Part shown: piece after piece, positions 40,615 through 51,181 of the stretch
How the letters are laid out: each line of letters starts with the position of its first letter
Numbering within the stretch: the stretch's first letter is position 1
NCBI GenBank assembly: GCA_016214955.1
Contig: JACRMN010000012.1
Location: forward strand, 248,001 to 312,000
Length of the DNA stretch: 64,000 bases
Direction of reading: 5' to 3'
From: Deltaproteobacteria bacterium
GTDB lineage: Bacteria > Myxococcota > Myxococcia > Myxococcales > Anaeromyxobacteraceae
Translations under genes and position numbers: made by a program
Notes under the pieces: generated by a model
The model's input: only the letters and a program-made list of their open reading frames with translations
Databases searched by the model: none
Told to the model about the DNA's origin: nothing

Positions 40615-41217
40615 TCAGCCGCGCGTGGCTGCATGGGCGATCTGCGCCGCCCGGAAGTTCTTCTCGGCCGCCGCCGGCGAGAAGCTCCCCTCGATGGCGG
40701 CCCGCAGGTGATCGAGGTCCACCAGGCCGGTGGCGGCGGCGAAGGCGCCCAGGATGGCGGTGTTGACCATCGGCGAGCCAGCGACGATGAGGCCGGCCTC
40801 GGTGGCCGCTGCCGAGACGTCGGCGGTGACCACCCGGGCGCCGGCAGGTGCCGGGACGGCCGAGGGAGGGCGGGCGGTGTTGACGAGCAGCGTGCCGCCG
40901 GGCTTGAGGCCGGCGGTGGCGTTGCCCACCGCCAGCAGCGTCTCGTCGAGCACCACCACGATGTCGGGCTCGGTGACCTGGGCGTGGAGCCGGATGGGCT
41001 CGGAGGAGAGCCGGGTGGACGCGGTCACCGGGGCGCCGCGCCGCTCCGAGCCGAAGGAAGGCGAGGAGGCGACACCCTTGAAGCCGCCGTGGAAGGCGGC
41101 CTCGGCCAGGATCTTGGCGGCGGTGACCGCCCCCTGGCCGCCGCGGCCGTGCCAGCGGATCTCGTGCATGTCGCGCCGCGCGCCGGGCGCGGTGGGGTTG
41201 CCGCTCTGCTCTGCCAT
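40615..41217 (-). CDS. porG: 2-oxoacid:ferredoxin oxidoreductase gamma subunit
   Basis: The 200-residue protein starts the four-gene operon. The family motif HGRGGQGAVTAAKILAEAA is present, followed by FGSERRGAPVTASTRLS and VVLDETLLAVGNATAG, and GRGGQG binds CoA or TPP phosphates in relatives. The upstream gap (41218-41416) is shared with a divergent DUF1801 gene and would hold the promoter. Confidence 0.88.
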   Translation of the reverse strand: MAEQSGNPTAPGARRDMHEIRWHGRGGQGAVTAAKILAEAAFHGGFKGVASSPSFGSERRGAPVTASTRLSSEPIRLHAQVTEPDIVVVLDETLLAVGNATAGLKPGGTLLVNTARPPSAVPAPAGARVVTADVSAAATEAGLIVAGSPMVNTAILGAFAAATGLVDLDHLRAAIEGSFSPAAAEKNFRAAQIAHAATRG

Positions 41218-41416
41218 GTCTCCACCTGCCGGGCGGCGCCGCGCCGGGCCCGGGGACCGTCCAGCCGAAGAGGGAAGTAGACATCATACCCGCGGCGGGG
41301 GTCCCGCGTCACCCGCGCGGGGCTACGCGAGGAGGGCCGGGGGCTGTGCCCGAAGGGGCGGGGACGTGGACCGGCGGCGCGCACTCGCGGTGGCTATGTC
41401 CAGCTCCGGAGGCAAC

Positions 41417-42316
41417 ATGGCAAAGGTCACGTCGCGCGCAAGGGCGCGCAAGCCGGCGGCCAGGTCCCGCAGGTCCCCGCCGAAGGTCCGCGCAAGGGCC
41501 AGGCCCGCCGTGGAGGGAGAGGCGCAGCCGGCCTCCCGGCTCATCGACGAGCGCATCCGCGAGCTGGGCGGGTGGCGCGGCGAGACGCTGGCCCGCATGC
41601 GGGCGCTCATCCTGGAGGCCGACTCCGGGGTGACCGAGGAGTGGAAGTGGGCCACCCCGGTCTGGTCGCACGGCGGGATCGTCTGCACGGGCGAGGCGTA
41701 CCAGAAGGTGGTGAAGCTCACGTTCGCCCGGGGGGCCAGCCTCCCGGACCCGTCGCGCCTCTTCAACTCGAGCCTGGCGGGCAACACGCGGCGGGCGATC
41801 GACATCCACGAGGGGGAGGTGGTGGACGCGGGCGCGTTCCAGGCGCTCGTGAAGGAGGCGGTGGCCAGGAACGGCCCGGGCGCGGCGGCGAAGGCGCCTG
41901 CGGGTGCGGCCAGGGAGGTGAGGCTGCTCTCGGGCGGCAACCCGCAGATTCCGAAGGGCGACGGGGACGCCCCGGTGCGGGCCTACCACGCGGCCATGCC
42001 GGGCTGGAAGCGCGGCGTCGGGGAGCGGCTCGACGCGCTGGTGGCGCGGAGCGTGCCCGGGGTGCGCAAGGCGGTGAAGTGGAACTCGCCCTTCTACGGC
42101 GTGGAGGGCCGGGGCTGGTTCCTCAGCGTCCACTGCTTCGAGAGGTTCGTGAGGGTGGGGTTCTTCCGAGGCGCGTCGCTGCGCCCGCTTCCTCCCGGCC
42201 CCAGCAAGCAGAAGGAGGTGCGCTACCTGGACGTCCACGAGGGCGACGCGCTCGACGAGGCGCAGGTGACTGCGTGGGTGAAGCAGGCGGCGGCGCTGCC
42301 GGGGTGGCTGGCGTAG
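41417..42316 (+). CDS. Protein with two DUF1801 (YdhG-like) domains
   Basis: The start at 41417 lies five bases behind GGAGG; the ATG at 41396 is an alternative. It encodes 299 residues. A basic N-terminus (KVTSRARARKPAARSRRSPP) precedes two DUF1801-like domains. Domain 1 has EEWKWATPVWSHGGIVCTGE and KLTFARGASLPDPSRLF; domain 2 has KAVKWNSPFYGVEGRGWFL and RVGFFRGASLRPLPPG. The domains are homologous to each other, so this is an internal duplication. The function of the family is unknown; a small-molecule or iron-related role has been suggested for single-domain relatives. Confidence 0.75.
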   Translation: MAKVTSRARARKPAARSRRSPPKVRARARPAVEGEAQPASRLIDERIRELGGWRGETLARMRALILEADSGVTEEWKWATPVWSHGGIVCTGEAYQKVVKLTFARGASLPDPSRLFNSSLAGNTRRAIDIHEGEVVDAGAFQALVKEAVARNGPGAAAKAPAGAAREVRLLSGGNPQIPKGDGDAPVRAYHAAMPGWKRGVGERLDALVARSVPGVRKAVKWNSPFYGVEGRGWFLSVHCFERFVRVGFFRGASLRPLPPGPSKQKEVRYLDVHEGDALDEAQVTAWVKQAAALPGWLA

Positions 42317-42383
42317 CGGGCGCGCTCGCTTCCCGCGCTTCCCGACCGAGCGGGCGCGCTCGCTTCCCGCGCTTCCCGACCGA
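42316..42383. repeat. Two tandem copies of a 34-bp unit beside the second transposase
   Basis: GCGGGCGCGCTCGCTTCCCG... is repeated exactly at 42316-42349 and 42350-42383. It starts just inside the stop of the upstream gene and lies downstream of the 3' end of the RAYT gene at 42606. The remaining gap to 42605 shows no gene. Confidence 0.75.
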
Positions 42384-42605
42384 GAGTAGTTCATCTATGG
42401 TTACGCGCCGGGTGACGGGAATGGGGCTGCGTGCGCGGTCGAGTGCGCCCCGAGGGCGAGTCGAGCCCACCCGAGCCAGGGGTCTGAGCCCGGATGCCGG
42501 CGTTCAACGCCTCTCGAAACGCGCAGGGCAAGGCGAAGGCAAGATCGGGCGGACGAGCGTTGCGCCCGGGCCCCGAGTCATTGCCTGGGCGCCGCGCGAG
42601 GCGCC

Positions 42606-43496
42606 CTATCCGAACGCCGCGCAGGGTGCTCCGTGGAGCACGCGCATCTGGTACGTCCCCGCCGGGAACACGACCGCGGGGTCGTTCCGCGTCCAGGCGG
42701 CCAGAGCCTCTCGATACGCCCTGAGGAAGTCCGAGAGTCGCCGGAGCACTTCGATCCGCTTCCACTTGTCCCGCGCCGCAACACGCGGGTTGAGCCCACC
42801 GCGCGTTTGCGCCAGCGCTGGCCGTGACGTGAAGCGCTGGGCGAGCACCCGGGCCGCGCCAAGGAAGCTCTTCCCCTGCTGCTCGACGACCTCTCGCTCT
42901 TCCAGCGCGCCGCGGAGGGCCCTCGCGAAGTCCTCTGCCGAGGCGAAGCCGGGAGGCGCGGCGAGCTCGAGAGCGACAGACTCTGGAAGCTGGCCCTTGG
43001 GATTGAAGAACTGCCCGGGCTTGCGAGCGACGATGGTGGTCCCGATCCGCTCGGGGCTCGACCAGAGACCGGGCCATTCCCGGCCGGTGCGAACGAGCCC
43101 GGCGGCGACGGGGTTGGCGAGCACGTAGGCCGCCTTGGCGAGTATGTCCTCGGGCGTGGCCAGAGCAACGGCGCTGTAGCTGTTGGGGGCCCAGAAGGAC
43201 TCGCTGCGGCCGAGGCTGGTGTTGAGAGCCCGCGCCACCAGCGCATCGAGGAGCTGGCCGAAGGCGGGCAGGCGCGCGTGGGGATCGGTGAGGATGAGGT
43301 GGTAGTGGTTGCTGAGGACGCAGAAGGCGTGGACGCGGACGCCGTAGCGCTGCGCCGCGAGGGCGAGGAGGTAGAGGAAGGCCTGGTTGACCAGGCGCCC
43401 GGGCCGCAGGAGAAACTGCCTCTGGGTGCAGCGGCGGGAGACGAGGTAGCAGGTGCCTGGGAGAACCTGGCGCGGAGCGGTCACGCGCGGTTGCAT
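42606..43496 (-). CDS. REP-associated tyrosine transposase (Y1/IS200-like), intact
   Basis: This 296-residue protein has the HUH motif NHYH (residues 63-66 in AFCVLSNHYHLIL), the nucleophile Tyr124 in AAYVLANPV and the C-terminal extension common in RAYTs. It starts with the family-like VTAPRQVLPGTCYLVSRR. RAYTs cleave and paste single-stranded REP elements and are often domesticated single-copy genes. It belongs to a different subgroup from the split copy (NHYH versus SHPH). It lies between the DUF1801 gene and the pseudouridine synthase, with a 34-bp tandem repeat beyond its 3' end. Confidence 0.85.
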   Translation of the reverse strand: MQPRVTAPRQVLPGTCYLVSRRCTQRQFLLRPGRLVNQAFLYLLALAAQRYGVRVHAFCVLSNHYHLILTDPHARLPAFGQLLDALVARALNTSLGRSESFWAPNSYSAVALATPEDILAKAAYVLANPVAAGLVRTGREWPGLWSSPERIGTTIVARKPGQFFNPKGQLPESVALELAAPPGFASAEDFARALRGALEEREVVEQQGKSFLGAARVLAQRFTSRPALAQTRGGLNPRVAARDKWKRIEVLRRLSDFLRAYREALAAWTRNDPAVVFPAGTYQMRVLHGAPCAAFG

Positions 43497-43606
43497 CGCA
43501 GGAGGCGTGCCGCGGGGGATGACCGGAAGACGCGGGGTTGGGTGAGGGGTGGCGTCCGCCCTTAGGCCGGGGGCGGACGCCGCGCGGAACTCTCGGTCGG
43601 GAGCGG

Positions 43607-44521
43607 CTACCCCATCCGCCCGATCGCCGTCGCCAGGTCCTCCGGCAGCGGCGCCCGCACCTCCACCCGCGCCCCGTCCGCAGGGCGCGGAAAGGCGAGC
43701 CGCGCGGCGTGGAGCGCCTGCCGGGCGATGGCCTCCGAGGCGACGCCGTAGACCCCGTCGCCCAGCACCGGGAAGCCGGCCTCGGCGAGCTGGACGCGGA
43801 TCTGGTGGGTGCGGCCGGTGTCGAGCACCACCCGCAGGAGCGTCGCACCCCTGAGCCGGCGCTCCACCGCAAAGGTGAGCCGCGCCCGCCGGGCCGAGGC
43901 CACGCGGGTGGTGAAGCGGCGCGGATCGGCCGGGCTGCGGCCGTAGGGCGTGTCGAGCGCGCCGGCGTCGGGCGGCGCGCCGGCCACCAGCGCCAGGTAC
44001 TCCTTCTCCACCTGCCCCTGCTCGAAGGCCTGTCGCAGCGCCGCCAGCCCGCGGTCGCTCCGCGCCAAGAGCAGGCAGCCGCTCGTCTCCCTGTCGAGCC
44101 GGTGCGGCAGCCCCGGGAGCGCCCGCCCGCCCACGTCGAAGGCGCCGAGCCGCGAGGCGGCGCTCACCGCCGACGGCGCGCCCGGGCCCGACCCCTCCAC
44201 CGCCAGGCCGGCCGGCTTCACCACCACCAGGCAGTCGGCGTCGTCGTGGAGCACCAGGAGCGCCGGGCCCGATGCGACGCCCGCCCGCGGCGCCTCGCGC
44301 CGCACCAGCAACTCCTCGCCGCCGAAGAGCTTGCGGTGCGGGGAGCAGGTCTTCCCGCGGATGCGGACGCGGCCGGCATCGACGAGGGCGCGGGCGCGCT
44401 CGACGGGAACCGCCAGCGCCGAGGCCACGAAGCGATCGAGCCGCTCGCCGGCGCGCTCGCGCGGCACCAGGAGCCGCTCCTCGGGCGGCGGGCTCCTGCG
44501 TGGGCCGGGCATGGGACGCAT
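43607..44521 (-). CDS. RluA-family pseudouridine synthase
   Basis: The protein has 304 residues from 44521 or 301 from the ATG at 44512. An N-terminal S4-like domain (ERLDRFVASALAVPVERARA) precedes the catalytic RluA domain. The hallmark LPHRLDRETSGCLLLARS carries the catalytic Asp. RTHQIRVQLAEAGFPVLGD is the second motif. It isomerises uridine to pseudouridine in rRNA or tRNA. Which member (RluA, RluC or RluD type) cannot be fixed from sequence. Confidence 0.9.
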   Translation of the reverse strand: MRPMPGPRRSPPPEERLLVPRERAGERLDRFVASALAVPVERARALVDAGRVRIRGKTCSPHRKLFGGEELLVRREAPRAGVASGPALLVLHDDADCLVVVKPAGLAVEGSGPGAPSAVSAASRLGAFDVGGRALPGLPHRLDRETSGCLLLARSDRGLAALRQAFEQGQVEKEYLALVAGAPPDAGALDTPYGRSPADPRRFTTRVASARRARLTFAVERRLRGATLLRVVLDTGRTHQIRVQLAEAGFPVLGDGVYGVASEAIARQALHAARLAFPRPADGARVEVRAPLPEDLATAIGRMG

Positions 44522-44605
44522 CTTGCCCGACCGAGGGAAGGAGGGAAGGGGTGGCGTGGTCGTGCCGCGCCGCCGCGCGGTACCATCCCCCGCGTGAGGA
44601 CCTTC

Positions 44606-45238
44606 ATGCGCCGCTTCGCCATGGGAGTGAACGCTGCCGCCATGGCCGCCGCCGCCGTCTCCCACGCCCTCTGGCGCAGCGACCTCCCCGCGGCCGCCCT
44701 CGCCGCTGCCCTGGTCCTCTGGGCCGCCGTCGAGCTCGCCATCGGCCTCTTGCGCAACTACGAGGGCGTGGTCCTCCGCGACACGGCCGTGGCCATCGCC
44801 CGCCTGCTCTGGCTCGCCTCGGCCGTCTACACCTGGCTCGACGCCCGCGCCGGCTGGACGGCGGTGGCGATCCCCGACGCGGCGGTGCTGCTGCTCGCCG
44901 CCCTGGTGGCCGCCGGCGCGGGGCTGCGGCTCTGGGCGGTCACGGCCCTCGGCGCCTCCTTCAGCTACGACGTGAAGCGGCCCGCCGGCGGCGCCCTGGT
45001 GGGCACCGGCCCCTACCGGCTCCTCCGCCACCCTGCCTACCTGGGCCTCACCCTGGCGAGCGTGCCCTGGGGAGTGGCGGCCGGCAGCCTGCTGGGCTTC
45101 GCCGGCCTCCTCCTCTCCACCCTGGTGGCCACGGTGCGGCGCATCCAGGCAGAGGAGCGCCTGCTCCAGGCCGAGCTGGGCCAGGCCTGGGCCGAGCACG
45201 CCCGCGGCCGCTGGCGGATGGTCCCGTACCTCTACTGA
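44606..45238 (+). CDS. Membrane methyltransferase of the isoprenylcysteine carboxyl methyltransferase/PEMT-like group
   Basis: The ATG at 44606 gives 210 residues; a GTG at 44594 is possible. Several membrane helices precede the conserved AdoMet-binding signature: GTGPYRLLRHPAYLGL, then RIQAEERLLQAELGQAW. This combination marks the ICMT/phospholipid N-methyltransferase family. Bacterial members methylate small lipids or isoprenoids; the substrate is unknown here. The gene diverges from rluA over 84 bp. Confidence 0.8.
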   Translation: MRRFAMGVNAAAMAAAAVSHALWRSDLPAAALAAALVLWAAVELAIGLLRNYEGVVLRDTAVAIARLLWLASAVYTWLDARAGWTAVAIPDAAVLLLAALVAAGAGLRLWAVTALGASFSYDVKRPAGGALVGTGPYRLLRHPAYLGLTLASVPWGVAAGSLLGFAGLLLSTLVATVRRIQAEERLLQAELGQAWAEHARGRWRMVPYLY

Positions 45239-45326
45239 CAGCGCCGCAGCCTCCCGCCTTGGTCTCCCAGGGCCTCAACCCCGGGCGCGCGGCACGCCGC
45301 CGCCTCCCGCGCTATGGTCCCTCCCC

Positions 45327-45953
45327 ATGATCGACCCCACCCGCGCCGCCGCCTGGAAGCTGCTCTGCGAGTTCACCCAGACCGCCGCCCTGCGCCGCCA
45401 CGCCCTCGCGGTGGAGGCCAGCATGCGGGCCCTGGCGCGCCGCGCCGGCGCCGCCGGCGAGCAGGAGCTCTGGGGCGTGGTGGGGATGCTCCACGACTTC
45501 GACTACGAGCGCTTCTCCACGCCCCAGGACCACGTCTGGAAGGGCATGGCGATCCTGCGGGAGCGGGGCTGGCCCGAGGTGGTGGTCCGCGGCGTCGGCG
45601 CCCACGCCAGCTACTCCGACGTGAAGCCCGAGAGCCCGCTGGAGCGGGCCATCGTCGCCGCCGACGAGCTCTCCGGCTTCGTGGGCGCCTGCGCCCTGGT
45701 GCGCCCCTCGAAGAGCGTGCGCGACCTGCCGCCGGAGTCGGTGGTGAAGAAGATGAAGGACAAGACCTTCGCCCGGGCGGTGGACCGGGACGAGATCCGC
45801 CGCGGCGCCGAGCTCACCGGGATGCCGCTCCCCGAGCTCATCGCCCTGGTGATCGCGGCCCAGATCCCCATCGCCGACAGGCTGGGCATCGGGGGCGCGC
45901 CGGCCGGCGAGCTCCCCGACGAGCCCGTTCCCCCGGTCCCGGATCCAATCTGA
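45327..45953 (+). CDS. HD-domain hydrolase
   Basis: The 208-residue protein has the HD metal site: RRHALAVEASMRALARR then GVVGMLHDFDYERF, where HD is the metal pair. A later GVGAHASYSD and IVAADELSGF complete the fold. Single-domain HD proteins are phosphohydrolases or nucleotidases. KKMKDKTFARAVDRDEIRRG and a C-terminal Pro-rich tail follow. The substrate is unknown. It starts 88 bp after the methyltransferase gene on the same strand. Confidence 0.78.
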   Translation: MIDPTRAAAWKLLCEFTQTAALRRHALAVEASMRALARRAGAAGEQELWGVVGMLHDFDYERFSTPQDHVWKGMAILRERGWPEVVVRGVGAHASYSDVKPESPLERAIVAADELSGFVGACALVRPSKSVRDLPPESVVKKMKDKTFARAVDRDEIRRGAELTGMPLPELIALVIAAQIPIADRLGIGGAPAGELPDEPVPPVPDPI

Positions 45954-46116
45954 GAGACGGCGAACGGGGCAAGCCGTCCGACCGGCCGCGTGAACCCCGC
46001 GTGCTCGCGACCACCGCTGGAGCACTTCCGAGCATTCCTGCGGCTGGCCTGCGCGCTCATCGCGCTGAATAGGCTGGCGTCAGGCCCCGCCGAAGCCGCA
46101 CGTCTTGAAATGACTT

Positions 46117-46698
46117 CTAGGGAGGCGGCCGGCAGCCGGTCGCCACGGCGGCCAGTACCCTCGCCGCGATCAGCTCCATCTGTCTTTCGTCCAGCTCCCG
46201 CGCCACGATCTCCCCACTGGCGCCGCAGCCGAACTCGACGTCGCTGCGAATCACCGCGCGCAGGGGCGCGCGCCTCTCCGCGCCCCTGCGGCAGGTGAGC
46301 TCGACGTCGTGCAGCTCGGAGACGCTGGGGCCGAGGACCGGGCTCAAGGTGAAGAGAGAGAATCCCACCGCGAAAGTCTTGAAGGTGTTGGCGATGCGGG
46401 GAACCTCGGTGCTCTGCCGCAGGCGGAGCTCGATGACCAGGTCGACGGGGTCCCCCTCCCGGTAGGGGAACTGGACCTTGCGGAACGAGCCCCAGCGCGT
46501 CCAGATTCGGGACAGCGACCGGAGATCCTGCAGCGACGTGTCCTCGTCGGCCCCCGCGAGGCCGACGACCTCGTCGAGCCGCGGCTGCCCGGCCGGCTCC
46601 GGGGACGCCGGCTCCACCCGGCGCCACGCACACGAGGAGGCCGCCGCGGCCAGAGCCAGAAGCGCGGCCATCGATGGGATCGTGCGAGCGCTTCTCAT
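46117..46698 (-). CDS. Putative lipoprotein, unknown function
   Basis: The protein has 193 residues. A lipobox signal (MAALLALAAAASSCAWRR) puts the lipidated Cys near residue 23. The mature part has a strand-rich region (VDLVIELRLRQSTEVPRIAN) and two Cys (LTCRR, FGCGAS). No family was recognised. The 163-bp gap on its 3' side (45954-46116) and the 216-bp gap on its 5' side (46699-46914) hold no gene that can be supported. Confidence 0.6.
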   Translation of the reverse strand: MRSARTIPSMAALLALAAAASSCAWRRVEPASPEPAGQPRLDEVVGLAGADEDTSLQDLRSLSRIWTRWGSFRKVQFPYREGDPVDLVIELRLRQSTEVPRIANTFKTFAVGFSLFTLSPVLGPSVSELHDVELTCRRGAERRAPLRAVIRSDVEFGCGASGEIVARELDERQMELIAARVLAAVATGCRPPP

Positions 46699-46914
46699 CC
46701 GTCCTCTCCCGGCCGCAGGGCGGGCAGCCCGCGGGGTGAGTCCACCGCGAGTCTACCCGCCGGCCGCTGCCGCGCAAGCGCGACCCCGCCCCGGGCGGCT
46801 CCACCCGCCAGGGAAAGGCAGGGCCCTGGCGCCGCGCCCGCGACTCGGCCACCGGGCCGTCCGGGCGCCGGTACCTGTGCTAGTGCGGTACATTGCCGGC
46901 GGGGAGGGCCGACC

Positions 46915-47160
46915 ATGGCCACCGACGACGAGCTGAAGGCGGAGCTGGAGCGGCTCAAGGCCGAGAACGCGGCGCTCAAGGCCCGCAGCGGCAAGGGCAT
47001 CTCCATGAAGGTCAGCGAGAAGGGGGCGGTCTCGGTCTACGGGCTGGGGCGCTTCCCGGTGACGCTCTACCAGGAGCAGTGGGTGAAGCTCCTCGACATC
47101 GCCGACGACATCCGGGCCTTCATCCGGGAGAACGAGGGCAGGCTCAAGAAGAAGGAGTAG
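46915..47160 (+). CDS. Small coiled-coil protein, unknown function
   Basis: The 81-residue protein starts behind GGGGAGGGCCGACC. A leucine-zipper-like start (DDELKAELERLKAENAALKA) is followed by a compact beta part (MKVSEKGAVSVYGLGRFPVT) and a helical tail. Small proteins of this form are recognisable in myxobacteria, but their function is not known. It lies 111 bp upstream of ettA on the same strand and may share its transcript. Confidence 0.65.
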   Translation: MATDDELKAELERLKAENAALKARSGKGISMKVSEKGAVSVYGLGRFPVTLYQEQWVKLLDIADDIRAFIRENEGRLKKKE

Positions 47161-47271
47161 CGCCCCGCCCCCCGGGGCCGCCCCGCCCCCGGCGCGCGCC
47201 GGGGCCATTCACCTCGGCCGGCCGCTTCGGGTAGATTCTCCGGCCCCTCGAACCCCGAGCGCCCGAGAACC

Positions 47272-48936
<1,665 letters not shown>

Positions 48937-48952
48937 CTGGACGTCCCGCCTG

Positions 48953-49216
48953 CTAGGCGGCCTCCACCACCTGCTCCGGGTCCAGCTCCTCGAGCGACCA
49001 GCTCTCGGTCTCCTCGTCGCGGCGGCGGAGCTCGGCCTCCATCTGCAGCACCGAGCGGGCCAGGAAGCGCGCCAGCGCCCGGACCTCGCGGCCCTGCTCC
49101 GCCTCGGGCAGCTCCGCGAGCCGCGCCTGCACCGAGGCGGTGCGCAGCAGCAGGCCCTGGAGCGCCTCCCGGGAGAGGGAGCAGAGCTTCTCGGGGCTGA
49201 GGGACGCCGGCGTCAT
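48953..49216 (-). CDS. Small helical hypothetical protein
   Basis: From the ATG at 49216 the frame encodes 87 residues, largely helical and charged (LRTASVQARLAELPEAEQGR, FLARSVLQMEAELRRRDEET). It ends 16 bp from the ettA stop in convergent orientation. The gene faces away from a histidine kinase 153 bp beyond its start. No family was recognised. Confidence 0.55.
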   Translation of the reverse strand: MTPASLSPEKLCSLSREALQGLLLRTASVQARLAELPEAEQGREVRALARFLARSVLQMEAELRRRDEETESWSLEELDPEQVVEAA

Positions 49217-49369
49217 CCAGCAAGGGGAGACCCGGACCGGTCGCCTGTGACCGGCCTGGGGCCCAGCTACGCCCCGTCCGTGCCGCGGCGCCCATCGGGG
49301 CCAGGAGATCCCGTTGCCCTGCGCCGGCGCGCGCAGCACACCCCGGTGGGGGAAGGAGCGGAGATCCGG

Positions 49370-50650
49370 ATGGACCATCCCAGGCTGGCGGCCCAGTACG
49401 GCATGGTGCTGGCGGCGGTGCCCGACGCCACCCTGGTGGCCGACCGCAGCGGCCGGCTGGTGCTGGTGAACGCGCTGGCGGAGGCGCTCTTCGGCTACGC
49501 GCCGGGCGAGCTGCTCGACCAGCCGGTGGAGCGGCTCATCCCGCAGCGCTTCCAGCACGCCCACCCCGGCCACCGCGAGGGCTACTTCGCCGACCAGCGC
49601 GTGCGGCCGATGGGCGCGGGCAAGCTCGAGCTGTGGGGCCTGCGCAAGGACGGCACCGAGTTCCCGGCCGAGATCAGCCTGAGCCCGCTCCACCACGAGG
49701 GGACGGCCTTCGCGGTGGTGGCGGTGCGCGACGTGAGCGAGCGGCGCCGGCAGGAGGAGGAGAAGGCGCGCCTGCACGCCGAGCTGGCGCGGGCCAGCGA
49801 CCTCATGCGCCAGGAGCTGCACACCCAGTCGCGCGACCTCGGCACCCTGGCCCGCGAGCTGGCGGGCCGCAAGCGCGACCTGGAGGCGGCCCTCGAGGCC
49901 GCGCGCGCCGCCCACGCCCAGGCCGAGCGGGCCAGCCGGGTGAAGACCGACTTCCTGGCGCTGGTGTCGCACGAGCTGCGCACCCCGCTGGCCCTCCTCC
50001 ACCTGCAGGTGGAGATCCTGACGCGGCAGCCGCCCGGCGGCGGGCTGGATCAGAAGGCGGTCCGGCGCCTCCGCACCGCCAGCCGGCGGCTGCGCGACCT
50101 GGTGGAGGCGCTGCTGCAGCACTCCCGCTTCGCCGGCGGACACGTGGGGCTGCGCCAGGAGCCGGTGGAGCTGCGGCGGCTGGTGGAGGAGGCGGTGGCG
50201 GAGCACGAGCCGCTGGCCGAGGAGAAGGGGCTGTCGCTGCGCCTGCGCGCCGAGGGGACGCTGCCGCCGCTGCCCACCGACCCGGTGCTGGCCCGGGTGG
50301 TGGTCTCCAACCTGCTGGGGAACGCCCTCAAGTTCACCACCGCCGGGCACGTGGAGGTGGCGCTCCTGCAGGACGGGCGCGACCAGCTCGTCCGCGTGTC
50401 CGACTCCGGCCCCGGCATCGCCGAGGCCGACAGGGAGCGGGTCTTCCAGCCCTTCGAGCAGCTCGACCCGGTGGCCGTGAAGCACCTGCCCGGCGTGGGG
50501 CTGGGGCTGGCGCTGGTGCGCCAGATCTGCGCCGTGCTCGGCGCCCGCCTGGAGCTGGAGTCGACGCCGGGCGTGGGCAGTACCTTCACCGTCCGGATCC
50601 CGGGCCCGCCCCCGGCCGACAGGCCGGTGGCGCCGCCGCCCAGCGCCTGA
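49370..50650 (+). CDS. Soluble PAS sensor histidine kinase
   Basis: The ATG at 49370 lies behind GGGGGAAGGAGCGG and gives 426 residues. A PAS domain (VPDATLVADRSGRLVLVNAL ... FGYAPGELLDQPVERLIP) and a coiled coil rich in Ala/Arg/Glu lead to HisKA with His201 in VSHELRTPLALLHLQ. The HATPase_c domain has N-box NLLGNALKFT, DSGPGIAEADRERVF and GVGLGLALV. There is no membrane helix, so it senses a cytoplasmic signal. The convergent response regulator (50653-51024), whose 3' end is two bases away, is a natural partner, but this is not proven. Confidence 0.9.
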   Translation: MDHPRLAAQYGMVLAAVPDATLVADRSGRLVLVNALAEALFGYAPGELLDQPVERLIPQRFQHAHPGHREGYFADQRVRPMGAGKLELWGLRKDGTEFPAEISLSPLHHEGTAFAVVAVRDVSERRRQEEEKARLHAELARASDLMRQELHTQSRDLGTLARELAGRKRDLEAALEAARAAHAQAERASRVKTDFLALVSHELRTPLALLHLQVEILTRQPPGGGLDQKAVRRLRTASRRLRDLVEALLQHSRFAGGHVGLRQEPVELRRLVEEAVAEHEPLAEEKGLSLRLRAEGTLPPLPTDPVLARVVVSNLLGNALKFTTAGHVEVALLQDGRDQLVRVSDSGPGIAEADRERVFQPFEQLDPVAVKHLPGVGLGLALVRQICAVLGARLELESTPGVGSTFTVRIPGPPPADRPVAPPPSA

Positions 50651-50652
50651 GG

Positions 50653-51024
50653 CTACCCGCCGGCGTGCAGCCGGATCCCGGCCAGCAGCTCGCCGATGTC
50701 GAACGGCTTGGCGAAGAGCGCCGCCACGTCGCCGAGCGAGGGCTCGCCCTCCATGTCGGAGCAGGCCGAGACCACGATCACCGGCACCTGGGCCAGCGTC
50801 GGGCGCTGGCGCTGGGCGGCCCGGAACTGCCAGCCGTTCATGGTCGGCATCATCAGGTCGAGGAGGATGACGTCGGGCCGCTCGACGTCGGCGCTGGCCA
50901 GCGCCTCCTTGCCGTTGCCGGCGCTGGAGACCGCGTAGCCCGCATCCGCCAGGATCTCCGCCACCGTCTCGCGCAGCGCCGCGTCGTCCTCGACCACCAG
51001 CACCCTCTTCATGCCCCGATTCAT
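50653..51024 (-). CDS. Stand-alone response regulator receiver
   Basis: The start at 51024 gives 123 residues; an ATG at 51012 gives 119. It consists of only a receiver domain: acidic VEDD, phospho-acceptor Asp56 in LLDLMMP, and FAKPFDI with the conserved Lys. There is no output domain, so it acts through protein partners (CheY-like) or phosphorelay. It converges with the histidine kinase gene, with ends two bases apart. Confidence 0.88.
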   Translation of the reverse strand: MNRGMKRVLVVEDDAALRETVAEILADAGYAVSSAGNGKEALASADVERPDVILLDLMMPTMNGWQFRAAQRQRPTLAQVPVIVVSACSDMEGEPSLGDVAALFAKPFDIGELLAGIRLHAGG

Positions 51025-51181
51025 AGGTCGCGGTCCCCCGTCCGGCAGGGCCCGGTGGGAGCGCGCCGTGGCGCGCCGGGGTGCCCAAGCGTTCTCTTTC
51101 CGCACACAGACCCGCGCGGGCGGGGCGGGGGAGCGGCGCCGGCGGCAGACCTGGCTTCGGGGAGGCTGCCACGGAGCACCC

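Noticed and set aside
42391-43872. 493-codon minus-strand frame across the second transposase
   Set aside because: It is low-complexity and overlaps the transposase and pseudouridine synthase in a different frame.
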